Origin: Enoplosus armatus
Lineage: Eukaryota; Chordata; Actinopteri; Centrarchiformes; Enoplosidae
Assembly (NCBI RefSeq): GCF_043641665.1
Contig: NC_092189.1
Span: 13,918,833-13,982,832, forward strand
Length of the DNA: 64,000 nt
Direction of reading: 5' to 3'
Below, piece after piece: positions 21,266 through 47,382 of this stretch; the first letter of the stretch is position 1; every line of letters starts with the position of its first letter. Below the pieces are notes generated by a model. It made no database searches. It saw only the letters and a program-made list of their open reading frames with translations, and was not told the origin of the DNA. The position numbers and the translations under genes were made by a program.

Positions 21266-21271
21266 AATAAA
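21266..21271 (+). terminator. Poly(A) signal of map1lc3c
   Basis: AATAAA about 720 bases past the stop, followed by a T-rich, TGTG-containing stretch. An earlier weaker variant lies near 20893 in AT-rich sequence. Confidence 0.45.
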
Positions 21272-21711
21272 TTCTCGTCCTTTTAATTCATTGACTTTGT
21301 GTGATATTTGGGGTTTATAAGAGATATTGTGCTGAAAGTTATGGGGTAACAGCATGATGCACTATGAACTGGTGGCCATGTTTGTTTTGTTAAATGCTGC
21401 TAAAATAGTCCCTTCAAAATGTCAGCCAGCTTTTCACGTAACAGCTGTGATTTTTAGCTTGAACTCCAGATGTTTTGAGGTCGTTGAATGGAGTTAAGCG
21501 TTTTGTAAAACCACAGAGAAACTGTTTAATCCTTCACGTTGAATTAAAAGATCAAAAGCATCCAAAATAGACATTGTTTCATAACCTGTTTGGGGCTTTT
21601 TGTGATGGTTAAGGATCTACTATATTAACCACAGTCGAATCCATGGGTGTGTTACACTTGAAATCCAGTGATTTCCTTGTGTACTATGTACTATATGTAC
21701 TATATGTACTG

Positions 21712-21745
<34 letters not shown>

Positions 21746-21749
21746 CACA
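21712..21749 (+). repeat. (CA)n microsatellite
   Basis: CA repeats interrupted by one AA, preceded by a small tandem of TATATGTAC units at about 21690-21711. Confidence 0.9.
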
Positions 21750-24168
21750 GGTGCCTAATTCCTCACCTGCCTCTGAGAAGCAGCACGCCCTCCACATGAC
21801 TGTGTTATATAAACCCGACCTAGTCAACTATCTGCAGGGGTCAGTGTGTCACAGGGCCAGAGGGATTATTTTTAGAGATACAGTAGAAAGGACAAAACAC
21901 AGAGAGACAGAGTCACATGAAAAACAAAGAAACAGAAGCAGAAAAACAGGGGAAAGCTGCTCTCCATAAACAGAGGAAGAAAAAGAGGGAAGAGGGGGAA
22001 AAAGAGACGGGGGAAAATAGCGACACCCTAATAGAGGAAGACAGGAAAAAGGAAACACTGTATAGGAGAGATATACAGCGGGGGAGAGAGCCAGCTATCC
22101 AAACACACAGTGTACAGAAACACAATCATAGATCCTCTCACTTCACACCACTGTGGGCATTCCAGCAGCTCTCTGTCATTATGTTATCATACCAGAACAA
22201 GAGGAACGCTGCAAGCTACTGCAAGCTGTAAACTGTCTGTTTTGACCACAGAGCAGTTTCAGTTTGCAAAACTCTAAATAAAAAGCTTTACTCGTCATTT
22301 TGGCCTCAAAATCTCCTGAATTATGCAGTGAATATAGGTCATGTAGTCTGGAATCTGGCTTTACACTTAAGTGAAACCTAACCCCCACCCCTTTGTTTTT
22401 ATTCAATATACTACAGTACTACTGTGATACTGGAAAGCATATAACATTAAACTACAATTACACTACAGCAACAGACAGTCAACACATTACTGTGTTTCTA
22501 AACACATTTATTTAGTTGGAATATCAGGATATATTGTGATTGTCAGTATTTATCCATTTTGTTTTATTTGTAATCTACTGTGTATCTGTCATTATATTTC
22601 TTGTTATGATATATTTATTGCTGTTATATAATCAATTTTACATGATCCTTAGCTATGGTCTCAGTTGTCTACATCAGTAAATCAACCTGTGGATCAGAAC
22701 CACACAGGGCGCCAAAAGGAAAAACTGAGGGATCTCCAGATTTACACAAAATAATGTATATTTTTACTTTAAGGCATCAAAAATCCTTCAATTGAAACAA
22801 TCCAAGAAAGAGAATCTCTTTGACTGAACTGCTTACAACTTGTGTCCAGACTGAGGCCATAACCTGCAATGAGGGGGTCACAAATATACTTTATTTTTAA
22901 GGAGTTACTATTTATGACACCATCGATTATCAACAGGACACAACCACACATAATGGTTCTAAGCTGCACCCACGATACCTGCAATAACTTGTCAAGACAC
23001 AAGAGAGCGCCTCTGGACTTAATCAAAGCTGAAATCTGCCACTGTGGTTGAATAAAACAGCTGGTGAACGTCATATGTATCTGACGCTGACTGATAATCT
23101 GGTGAGTCAGTGTGCAGAATCTCAGTGAGTCTCCATGGAGGCTGTGTGTGCTGATGAGGGAGAGACTCATGACTCTGAGCGGAGCCTGAAAATGAAACAT
23201 ATCATTGTGTTTTTAAGGAGGAGGACCGGTGCTCTCGACTGTGATTCAGGGCGTCGACACATAAATGAAAAACAACCAGGTGATGTTGAGGCTTGATAGA
23301 TATAGAATGTGGAAGAATGTAAACACACGAGCAGACAGTGAAAGATAAAGTATGGGAATGTGTTTATGTAATTCTTGGTCTTTAGTTCTCCCTCTAGTTC
23401 ACATGGGAAAAACATACCATTGCTTCAAATTTACTACCAACCGTTGAGGTGCATCTGATTTACATTTCAGTTTCTAATACCTACATCCTATTTGAATTAT
23501 GCAAACAGACCTCAGAGCAGATTCAGACCTCTTCAAGTTATTCAGTAGTAAACGATGTGAATGAAAAGTTATAAGCAGCAAACTTCATCTCCATTTACAC
23601 TCAAATGTGACTTTAATAAAGATAAAGCTTCCTGTCTGACTGTTTATGATTTGTGCTCGTCTCCTTGAGCCTGGACTGAATTTGTGACTTTGTAAATTGT
23701 CTCCACATGTCCTCGAAGTGCTCCAGAGAATGTCACAAGTGTCTGCCACCACCACTGTTTTCAATTTGCCCTCAGAAATATGCAGAGGCGACTCCTGTCA
23801 TGGGCAAATGGCCTTATATGTCCTGCGGCAGTGCTGACTGTGGCTCTTTCTGTCCTGCAGAGGGCAGTAGACTGCATTGAAACTACCAAAAACTTCAAAA
23901 CAAAAGTCAGTCTCTGGATGACCTCTGGGTGACACAGTCCTTGACAGGAGCCTCAATGACAAATGACTACAAATTAAAAAGCACTCAGATTCAGTTCAGA
24001 TGTATTGAGCAATATATTTTATTTGATTACGGTTTTAATCTAGCGGCTTTTCCAGTGAAACTCTCTCCTGTAACTCAAACATCGGATGAACTCAGATCAA
24101 TGTTACGCATCACAGAAAGATTCAATAAAAATCCACATAACCACGTGTCAGATGGTACAGTGTTCCTT

Positions 24169-24174
24169 TTTATT
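24169..24174 (-). terminator. Poly(A) signal candidate of the EHD gene
   Basis: TTTATT on the plus strand gives AATAAA on the minus strand, about 560 bases past the EHD stop codon, which would give a 3' UTR of normal length. Confidence 0.4.
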
Positions 24175-24736
24175 TATCTGGCAAAATAATAAAAAGGGAA
24201 GCATTTGGAAAGAGTCAAAGTTAACAGTCAGGAAATACAAAAATATAGATAAAACAATTCTAACAGCTGTTTTGATTTATTTCCCCTTGCTCTCTCCAAA
24301 TGGAAAAAAAAAACTATATTTCTTTGGATCAACATATAATAATATGGACTGGATACTTATAAGACATCTTTTACTCCATGTTCAGCTCCATCATGCAGCC
24401 TCCAACTACCCATCAGTTCATGATCCAGTAATGTCCTTTCATCAGTTTGCAAATCACCCCCCACCCTCCCCCTGTTTATTTCTAATAGATATCTAATGCA
24501 CAAAGATGGACCTCCCCTCCCTCCTACCTCCCCCCTGAACCCCTCCAGTCTCTCTCTGGTGAAAAAGATCACAGCGACACCTCCTCGTGGTGCGTCAGGA
24601 AGCCTGGAGACTCGCAGCTTGATGGAGGATGATGCTGTTCATGCTTGTGGTTGGACTTTTGTCTGGAGAGTCCTAAACATGATGCAAAGCACTGACACGG
24701 CTGGTCTCCAGGCTACACCCCCACCTCCCCTCTCCT

Positions 24737-37738
<13,002 letters not shown>

Positions 37739-38160
37739 GATTACTGGTATTTACCCTTAGTTGACACAACTGTGTCGGTCACCCCTTGAATAATTATCTG
37801 GTTTAGTGGTGTGGATCTCTCACACCGTCAAGAGAGTAGCTGCCTGCTGGAATGAAGCAACGGCTGGGCGAGGTCTTGGAAGTTTTTGTCCCCACCCTCC
37901 TCTTCGCTAGCTAGCCACACACTGCGACTCAGTCATTCAGGGAGGACTCCCTCTTCAGCTGACGTTGGCTAACGTAATATAGCCAGCTACACTCCACCAT
38001 AAATACTTAGCTTAACGCTAGCTCTAGGTAGCTAGATATCGTCTACTACTACACAACTGTGACTGTAAAACCGTTACAACTCCTCTCAGCGGTTAGCTAA
38101 CTCGCTTAGCAACCGGCTGTCAGTTGGTGAGCCCCACCAAAGAAGGCTGACACGGATACC
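37739..38160 (-). promoter_or_regulatory. EHD promoter region
   Basis: Sequence upstream of the EHD start codon holds CpGs and repeated CTAGC, GTTAGC and TAGCTA words, and lacks a TATA box. It is the expected promoter. No further motif was assigned. Confidence 0.4.
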
Positions 38161-39005
38161 GGAACAGTTACACATTTTTTCACAATAAAAGCCTCAACCC
38201 CCAATATACAGTTTAATGTCCTGTATGTTTATGCTCCCAACTTTAAATTCCACAATTTATCAGAATTGTCTTTATTTGCAATATTCCTCAGATCAGAATG
38301 GCCACAATGATCCATTTATTTTTTTACACAGTAATATTTTGTATTTTTCAGATTGGATGATGTGTATTTTTCACATTTTTCCAATTTGGGAGTTTCTATT
38401 TTGAGCTTCAGAAAGGTTTATGGTCTGACTCTGAATTGCTCTTTTGTTTTGAGGGTATCAACAGAATAACATATGGAATTACTTCTTATTATAGTAGCCT
38501 AAATAATCATGCATCGATTTTTTATCGTAACCCAAACATCCTCTCACAAAAAAAACAATCTACACTAAGATTGAAAAGATTATTTTACTCCTGTCTGTTG
38601 TGGTGCCATTATGACAGTGTGACAGCGTTGTATGTTTCATTTGTTAAGTTTATATCTGATACACTATGTCTTGACCTATGTACACTCAAATGACAGTATC
38701 CATTTATTCATGTCAGTGAAACTTCCAGTAACGTTGTACCATTAACATTAAATTATACTTACTATATATATACATATATATACATACACATATATATACA
38801 TACTCATATGTGGTTTTGGTTTTGGTTTTAATTTCAGATGGCTATATCTAATTATACACAGATATGGTTGCAAATATACCTACATTCATTTTCAGTTTTG
38901 TTTTTACTGTACAGTAAAACTCATAGGAAATGTTTACTAAAAGTTTTAGTCATGGTGTATGTATTTTTAGGTTTTAGTTTTACACACACATAAAGCTGTC
39001 TCTCC

Positions 39006-39063
<58 letters not shown>

Positions 39064-42000
39064 AATAATATACTAATAATGATGAGGTGTTTTCTCTGTA
39101 CAAATAATACAATAAAGAAACAGAAATACAGTTACACAGGATTTGAGGGATCAGTTTAGTTTTATTGAAAAGAGCAACATGCACAGAAATAAGTATATAG
39201 GAAAAACAACAAATAGAAGGCATTACTGTAAACAACCCATTAACTTTTGAAAGTCAAATGTGTGAACTGTAAGCTACAGAGAGTTCCAGCAGCTTTTCGA
39301 TGACAAGAGGTGTCCCTCCACAGATAACAGCAGCTCCACTGGAGTCCAGAGTTTTTCCATATGGAGATGCTGTTACAGCTGGTGAGACCCACAGAAACAG
39401 CACAGCTGACAGCACATGCAGACCATGAGAACGTGGCGGTGGTATTCATTTCACCACAATATCGGTTGCAAAGTTTTCTGCTGACATCTACCATTCGGTG
39501 AGACAAATAGATGGTGGTTACTTCAAGTGTTTCGTGTGATTGTTAAAAAACATTTTTCCTTATGTGATAATGTCCATTGGACAATTAAAATGCACATTAA
39601 TCATGCTCCCCTGGCCTTTGATGGGTCAGGTCCCCAGAAGAAGCCAGGATCATATGATTATTGTTTTAATACCTTTAAACTGTCTGATCCCAGCAATGGT
39701 TCAAAGATAAGAATTTCATAATGCTACATATTTTAACTACATAACGCCAGTGTGACAAAAGTGTCACACATATGAAGTCATGCTGCCCTCTTTTGGTCGG
39801 GCCTCACTGACTACATGAAATCATTTTACTGCATTTTTTTTTTATCTGGTCCCTCATGTGATAATACCACCCACACCTAATAAAGAGATAGTAAAATATC
39901 AGCCACCATAGCAGCATGTCTCTTGATCTTGTCTTTTATAGCTTGTGAGAAACATCTTATGACTCATGACACCAATAAATTCAGGGTCATTCACTCAAGT
40001 GCCATCCCAGCAAAAGAATTTTAGCCTAAAGTCCATTAAAATTAATCTTTTACATACTTGCATTGATATAGCTTTGAACACAAGTGATAAACACGAGTGT
40101 GCATCATATCCTTGTGTACACCTTCTCTCCTTAGTTTCCCAGAATCTCTCTTAACTTATCCTGACTGAGCTTTGACCCTTAACCCTCTCCTTCTGTAAAA
40201 AACAGAGCCATAAAGCAATTTAAGGGTAGTCTAAAGAGACCTTCACCCCTATTATCTCCTTCGACTTTGACCACCCAGTCTTATTTTTCAACAGATAATT
40301 CCACTGTGAAAGAGTTATCAGGGCATTCAGAGAATCTGTGAATCTCAGCATTCAAATCAGAATGAATGTGTTTATGATGAAAGAACATTAATATCAAGTC
40401 TGGACAGAGAATCTGACTGGTCAGTACTGTGACAAAGAAGAAGTATCATAATTTACACAAGACTTTTGTGATGCATGGTTGACTCTATACTAGTAGACGT
40501 CTTCACTCTTACGCTGTTGACAGGAGTTAGATTAACTTCAGTGTCAAAATCCACCTTTAACATCCTGAACAGATTATATTTCAGTCAATCTTAAGATTCC
40601 CTTTGAAAACACTTATTATGGTTCATGGTCAGATACAACAGGCACGTAGATTTTAACTCTGTTACTGAAATGAAGTGTGAAAAGTTGATTTTTGCCCCAT
40701 TAACAGCTGTGCAAATTAATAAAATCATCAACAACCTAATTTACACAATGAAAGCATGTTTGTTGCCTGGCAACCAGGATATTCATTTAGGTTTCACTCA
40801 TTTCATGATCATTTCACTCATTCCATTTCCTCAATAGCCATTTTGGGTCTCTCTTTACAGCCGTTTATTCCACTTCAAATGAGACGGCAAAATTGCTCAA
40901 AGGATGATCTGTGATTGACTTTTTACTGATAAAAGAAAATGACTTCTACTTCCACTAGTTTTCTCGAGTTGCTTGCAGAGTGAGTGTCAATGTTTAATCA
41001 ATACAAAATACAAAACATATTACATGATAATTTTGGTGTAAATGCAAACTAGAACTGCTCTGTATATGTCCTATAGTCTATAGATTAACTGTAAAATGAC
41101 ATATGATGAAATAAAAGTTTTTTTGATTACTAATGTTCAGTTCATTAGCCACATTAAAATGTATATAAAGAGTTCATACTCACCAAGTAAATACTGCAAA
41201 TGAGGCTCATTTCAGTCATTAATCCTGTAAGAAAAGTCAGAGAAGTAGAGAACAGAAGTAAAGAATACCTCATGAGGAAGTGTGTCATCATCAAGTGTGA
41301 GGAAAAGCAAGCCAAACAAGTAAATGTTAAACAGGAGAGAGAAACTGTTAGTGGGTGAGGAGAGAGGTCAGAAAGAAGTGAGCAGGCTGAGACAGAAGTC
41401 TGTCCCAGAGTAATGGTGGATTCGTGGATGAGGGCTGCTTAAGACTGCGTGGGGGGAAGAAAAATTAATCATTACACTTACTGTAAATATGTAACAGACT
41501 CTACCTGCCATAAAAGTCAGCAAATTGCATTGTGATTGAACACCCACACAGACACAAGAGGATGGGATAAAATCATACAAGATGGAGAGCAACCAATAAG
41601 AGACACCGTCCGGGCTCAAAGCACTTCAAATCAGCCTCCTCACACTTAGGCCTCTTCATTCAGTATGTCATTGCTTTCTGCCTCAGCTGTCACTACATAG
41701 AGATATACCTAATGTGGAGCAGCCATAATTATAATTAATTGATTAAATAACAAAATGGAGAGACAATTAATCACAGCTGCATTTGAGCCAGCAGCTTCAC
41801 TTTAACATTCTGGTGGCATTTGTCATAATGTTTGTATAACACATGTAGAGACAGATACATCCTCACATGTACTCATACACTTCCAGTAATGTCTCTGAAG
41901 ATGCTACACATAAAAACAAGAATTCCTGCAACACTTGCTGTCTTTGAAAAATGTTTTCTCTCTTCTTTGTGAACTGTCTTTTCATTTCAGATTAAGATTT

Positions 42001-42715
42001 TGAAATAGCCCCTAAAAGCAATTTTTTTTTATTTTTTAAATCGCTGTTCTCATAGTGTTCTTTTTGACCCATATGAGTTTCCGTACTGTTGAAGCGGTGT
42101 TGACTGACGTGTGAGTAGCTAACTAACGTTGTCTTCACGAGTATATTGGCTGATATTACCTCTATGATAAATAAAATAACACTTCTGTGTGCCTTTACAT
42201 GTAACATACAAACAGACATTAATAGCTAAAGCGATGGAGAGGTTATGAGAGTCCCGCATCGTTTTTAATCGTGCTAGCCAGCGAGGCTCCCCAGCTAGTT
42301 TGGAAGCTAATTTGAACGTTAGCCACATTAATGCTAATTTTAGCACTCATGATAACGATATGTATGATATTATATAGCTACAACTAGCGAACAGGGATAG
42401 ACGAGTATTTTGTCAGGCTGTCAGTCAAGAAAAATTTAACATTTGTTCATACAGTGTTATATTAGAATACAATGGTAATGTAGCTCCTTCACACAGGACT
42501 GAGCTAAAGAATGAGCTGTTGTATTGTCTTTAGATGGTATTTCAAGTTTGATAAAGTTGGACTAGAAGCGTGCTGGGTCCATTATTTTCAATTGAATTGA
42601 AATGTAATTTAAATTGAATTATTGCGACTTCCCTTCTATTAACGGCAAATAACCTCAGTGTAACAATATGTCATAATGAAAGTTGATGAGTTGGTGTGTA
42701 TACAATCTGTTTCAG
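38161..42715. other. Intergenic DNA between the EHD gene and ubxn1
   Basis: About 4.5 kb without a credible coding exon. It contains a TATATACA-rich patch at about 38763-38805, a (CT)n-(CA)n tract at 39007-39060, and otherwise AT-rich unique-looking DNA. From about 42060 to 42380 it changes to a promoter-like segment with TAGCTA, GTTAGC and CTAGC words. A strong donor GTGAGT at 42111 could end a non-coding first exon of ubxn1, whose coding exon 1 begins at an acceptor (CAG ending 42715). Confidence 0.45.
39007..39060 (+). repeat. Compound (CT)n-(CA)n microsatellite
   Basis: A CT run passes directly into a CA run, then into an AAT-rich patch (39061-39080). Confidence 0.9.
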
Positions 42716-42721
42716 GTCAAA

Positions 42722-45700
42722 ATGGCAGAGCTAACAACACTAGAGAGCCTGCTGGAGATGGGCTTTGAAAGAAACAGAGCGTGAGTGACACCAAATCCAA
42801 AACTAGATCTTGATGTCCTAGATTTCAAGGAAGTGAAAGTAAAACTGTGTAACATTAGAGTAAACCTGTCTGTTCTTTACCTCGTGTTTTCAGGGAGAAG
42901 GCGGTGGCCAACACAGGGAACCAGGGAATAGAACAAGCCATGGACTGGTGAGTTTGACACACACAGACATGAACATACTAGTGGTGAACAGTCTGGATGC
43001 ACATGGCCCTCCGCCATCACTAAAAGTTACAACTGCAGTCAGGCTTGCCACTCTTATGTCTTCCTCGTATAATTTTTGCTACTGATTCCCCTGCCCGTGT
43101 CATATGCCTTCCTCAGGTTAATGGAACATGAGAATGACCCAGACATTGATGAGCCCTACGTGCCGCCTGTGGGGAACGTCCTGGGAGGAGAAGCAGACAG
43201 TCAGCCTACCACAGAACAGCCGACACTAGCAGACACCGCTGAAGGTCAGGGCGTGTTGTGCTTTTTGGGGGCAGGAAGGGGCCTGATGGTGTGAGGGAAG
43301 CACACCAGACACCACCATTACATAGAGACGTGCAATATTAAGATATACACCATGAGACAGTATACATTTATATGTTGTCATAACCTTTATACCATCGTAG
43401 CTCTCTTTGATATCCGAGCGTATTAGGGTATTGTGGGCAACAGTGTTTCTTATTATAGACCTGTTATACCTGCATGCGACTTTTGCTGTGATTTGTGGTT
43501 GACTTTTTTTCTTTCAATACCACACAATGCATCTCTTTCTCTCTTTCTTTCTCTTTCACTTACTAATGTGCATTTGTTTTGGCTTCAGGGACAGCAGGTG
43601 GAGAAGGCATGGTTGATGACGATGAGAGTGCAAAGAGGCCAATGACAGAGGAGGAGAGACTTGAGCAAGTTAGAAGGTCAGAGTGCACACACCATAGACA
43701 CCTTCCCTCCAGTACTGCATGTCCAACTCACAGCTTCTTCTCCTTACATAACAAGATTACTTCACTACACTTAGATATCACTGAAAATATAAGCTGTGAC
43801 CATTAGTTTGGTGTTTGTAACAAAACATCATTTGGAAATACTTAATTTTCTTTCATTCATTCCTTGTCCTGTAAGAGAGAATAAACATGTTCAGTGTGTA
43901 AGAAAGGCAAAACTTGTCCATAAGCTGATGCTTGTGTTGGTGTCTGTGTTTCAGGCTAGAGGAGCTGATGCGGGTGAAGCAGGCGGAGAGAAGAGAGCGA
44001 GAGCGGGAAGAAGAGCTGGAGAGGGAGAAGATGCGGAGGAGACAGGGCCAAGAGCTGCAGCAGATTCGCCAAAAGCTGCAGGACGATGATATGAAGAAAC
44101 TTGCTGAACAGCGCAGGAAAGAGAAGATGGAGGACAAACTGGCGAGGTACGCTGTTCATTATAACACATTTATTCAGATAATGATGTTTAGGTATTTGCA
44201 CTGGAACTAACAGTACATTTCATGTTTGACTAGGGATAAAATAATTACGCACCTAAACATTCAAAGACATTTCCACTCTCCACATTTTCCATTTCCTGGA
44301 AACATTTCATTCAACATTTCATTTCAAACATTCAACATTTACTTGACTTCCCTCTGGAATTTATTCCAAGGAGGGAAAGTTTTACAAAATGCCTGATAAT
44401 CAGACTGAAATGCAATTTTATCTCTACTTCATTACTTGAATCACTCCAAAAAAACATGGTCTGGGACCAGGGTGGCAGATGACAGCATAAAAATGGAAAT
44501 TAATGATGGCTGAATTCCATTTCATAAAAAAATGAAATGCAGCCACTTGATTGAATGCCACCCTATTCAGTGGGTTAACAGTGGGTGGACGTTACAGAAT
44601 CAGGGAACATTCAAAATAAATATTCATATGCTAAGACCAGAAATGAGTGACAAATTCATATTCATGTGCAATTGAATAGATATGTTACCTTTTTAAAGTA
44701 GAAGTCAGCATCAAACTGTGTTGATCCTGCACTGCAACACTCTTTAATCATGCCTGTCATTGTGTCTTTATTTCTGTCAGGCAAAGGGTTAAAGAAAAGA
44801 TAGCACGAGACAGAGAGGAGAGAGCACAAAAGGTAACCAATCATTAGTCTAGTTACTTGTTTTCCTGTTCGCATCATAATTATTTCTATTACCTCTGCTT
44901 TTGAAACTAATAACAACTTAGATGATTGCTTTTTTCACCTGTTTAGTTTGGAGGCGGCGGACCACCGAGCACGGCCACATCGTCCCAACCTGCCCAGCCC
45001 AGCCCCTCGTCACCCACCAGCCACGGTCCTCCACCCACTAAGAAGGAGTATGATGAGTCCAGGATACAGGTACAGGCTTCAGTTACACTCATACACCCAC
45101 ATGCTGAAGCTACAGAGCACACATTGGAGATGTTTCACATCCTTTGTTTTCTGTCACCTGTGTATCAAATTAGTACAATGAACGGACTAGAACAGAGCCC
45201 ATCACTAGTTTGGACTTAAGACGTGAGACATAAAGTTGTGTCTAATTTTTATTTATAATTATGCACATTTTTTTGTATGAAATGGTGAAATGTAAATCTG
45301 GCAAAAAAACAAACATATTCCTTATTCCTCCATTGCCCATTCTTTCTCTCCCCTTCCATCACTAAAGGTTCGTCTGCTGGACGGCTCGACCATCACGGCA
45401 GTCTTCAAGGCCCAGGAGCCGCTGGCGGCAGTGCGCGTCTACGTGCAGATGAACAGCAACACACCTGAGGGTCAGGACGTCACGCTGCTGTCGCCCTACC
45501 CCCGTCATCAATACACCGAACTGGACATGGAGAAGCCCCTCAAAGAACTGGGTGAGCACTGGGTGGGCTGGGAACTACATTTGAATACAGAGCACATTAC
45601 TGTAATATACATAATTTAACTTACTCTCAGTGTGTGGTTTTACCTTCTGTATGGATCTAAAAATGTCCATTCAGCAGCTCATCACGTGGGTTTACCGTGC

Positions 45701-45795
45701 TGAAGCTAAAGACTATCTGACCTTTTTTTATGACTTTTGGTTTTGTGTTTTTAGGTTTGGTGCCTTCAGCTGTGCTGGTTGTTACCAAAAAGTGA
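42722..45795 (+). CDS. ubxn1: UBX domain-containing protein 1 (SAKS1)
   Basis: Nine coding exons, 42722-42780, 42894-42947, 43117-43244, 43589-43676, 43955-44146, 44781-44832, 44947-45069, 45368-45551 and 45755-45795, join in phase to give 306 residues. UBXN1 binds ubiquitin chains through an N-terminal UBA and the p97/VCP ATPase through a C-terminal UBX, and restrains ER-associated degradation and innate signalling. Seen: UBA at 1-42 with [15 protein letters not shown] and EQAMDWL; a charged coiled coil at about 95-191 ([12 protein letters not shown] onward, very Arg/Glu-rich); a Pro/Ser linker starting FGGGGPPS; and UBX from about 232, with [23 protein letters not shown] and ending VLVVTKK. 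Coding exon 1 begins at a splice acceptor, so the leader is spliced. It is convergent with prpf39. Confidence 0.95.
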
Positions 45796-46371
45796 GACCA
45801 GGAGGATCTGCTCTGTGAGCCTACCTCACCACTTCCACTACATCAACACGAGAGACACCAGAAACAGATTGATACAGAAAGAGAGCCACCACTTTTTAGT
45901 ATCACCCAATAAGCCAGCTACCTGAACTAAAGCAGAGACATGCAGCTCGAGGCCGCGTTCACATTGTGTTTAACTACTTTTAAGAAGTTTTTGAGAAGTA
46001 ACAATGAAAAACGGTTTGATTAACTCACTGAGTGATGCTTTATGCCATTCTGGGCTCGATTGATTACACTTGACATAGATTGGTTTGTGTGCAGTGAATG
46101 ACTTTCACAAAGTGAAGATAGCTGGCTTCTGATGGGATACTGCTTCATGGTTTCAACAACACATTTATAAAAATGATATGGAACAAAATTGTTCAATTTT
46201 AACCTGTCCTTGCATAGCAAAGTACCACACAAGACCTGCTTGATTGGTTGTGAAAGGGCCTTAAGTTTAATCCGCACGATCTTCCTGATTTTGTGACATT
46301 CTACTTTGCCAGTTTTTTAAGTTAAAATATATTGACAGCTATGTCTGCATAATCACCAAGAATCTACTTAA

Positions 46372-46377
46372 AATAAA
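46372..46377 (+). terminator. Poly(A) signal of ubxn1
   Basis: AATAAA in TTAAAATAAAGCTGAC, about 575 bases past the ubxn1 stop, a usual distance for this size of gene. Confidence 0.5.
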
Positions 46378-46889
46378 GCTGACTCGGAGAATTATGGTGG
46401 TGGACTGGATTTTCTAAAAAAAATAAAAATCACACATTTAACCATCCTTAAAATAAGTCTGGTGATAGTCTAAATTTTTCTTTTTGTCAAAAATATTCTA
46501 TGAAAAGACCAAAACCAAAAATAAATTGATTCTGTTTGTGTAGCCAAAGCCTGATATATGTTATCACTCTGTGCCATAGACCTGCATTGTTGTCCAAAAC
46601 AACACAACGGCCACAAAGCTGTTGAAGTAAATTATTAGCCTTTTTAAAAAAATGAAACTGACCCATTTTTTAAGGTTTACGTCTTCAGTAGGAACAAATG
46701 GGTTTAGGGATAAGTACCACAGAGGGAAGCTGGAAACAGACAAATTGTTTGTTGTAGTCTTTTCATGTGATTTGTTGACAATAAGAAAACTAGAATATTT
46801 GCAGCCTTAATATTTGTAATCGCCACATACGACTACAGATAATGGAACAATTGCACATATAACTTGGTTGTGGTATTTTGCAACATGGC

Positions 46890-46965
46890 AGCTCTTGATA
46901 GTGCCTCACTGTAGGAGGGTCCTGGGTTCAAACCCCATTAGGGCTGCACTGCTCTCTTATGTCAT
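46890..46965 (+). repeat. Fragment of a tRNA-derived SINE
   Basis: GTGCCTCACTGTAGGAGGGT then CCTGGGTTCAAACCCC resembles the head of a common fish tRNA-derived SINE; GGTTCAAACCC is a good polymerase III B box. No acceptor-stem pairing or full cloverleaf is present, so this is not a tRNA gene. Confidence 0.45.
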
Positions 46966-47210
46966 TATTAGGAGGATTGGTTTCAAAAGGGGGATGAATA
47001 AAGGCTGATGTAACATATTAAACTGAATTCTCATCATAATGGACTTCTCCTAAATGTGACATGGTTAGTTTCAGGCATTTTACAGAACCATGTAAAATTG
47101 GAATATGTCGAAGAAGTGATCTACAGTGCACATGTTTAGGATTGCCCACTGGATTTTAAAACAGCTACAACTGGAAATCCATGACCTACAAAATAAGAAG
47201 TGAGATGTTG

Positions 47211-47382
47211 ACAGGCCTTTTTCACAGGAGACACGTCACAGTAGAAAAAAAGCACATGTAAATATTGAAATGAATGATGGCTGCGTCAGTTTCAAAATCC
47301 TGATATTGTGCGTTAATGTTAGTGACACTTAAGCTCTTCCTGCTACAAGTCAAAACGTCACCTGTGAAGAAGGCCTATTGGT
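47211..47382 (+). repeat. MITE-like repeat, family B, complete copy
   Basis: 172 bases with inverted ends: AGGCCTTTTTCACAGGAGAC at the left and, in reverse complement, AGGCCTTCTTCACAGGTGAC at the right. It has no coding capacity. Interior shares AATGATGGCTG and TTTCAAAATCCTGATATTG with the copies at 17.8 and 18.8 kb. No target-site duplication was certain. Confidence 0.75.

Larger units (their letters stand above)
20549..24168. other. map1lc3c 3' UTR and intergenic DNA
   Basis: The map1lc3c 3' UTR probably runs to about 21290, using AATAAA at 21266-21271. Beyond it are a (CA)n tract at 21712-21749, a purine-rich strand at about 21890-22090, and a CTCF-like word at 23854-23867. No coding exon with conserved features is seen. 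Confidence 0.5.

Noticed and set aside
39240..39506. 88-codon Cys-rich open frame on the minus strand
   Set aside because: No signal peptide, no regular Cys spacing, no splice context and no recognisable family; likely chance in AT-balanced intergenic DNA.
43853..44201. Ser/Leu-rich minus-strand frames opposite ubxn1 exon 5
   Set aside because: Complement of the Arg/Glu-rich coiled-coil exon; no independent evidence of coding.
46890..46965. Possible tRNA gene with B box GGTTCAAACCC
   Set aside because: No A box at the right distance, no acceptor-stem pairing and no cloverleaf; it resembles a decayed SINE head.
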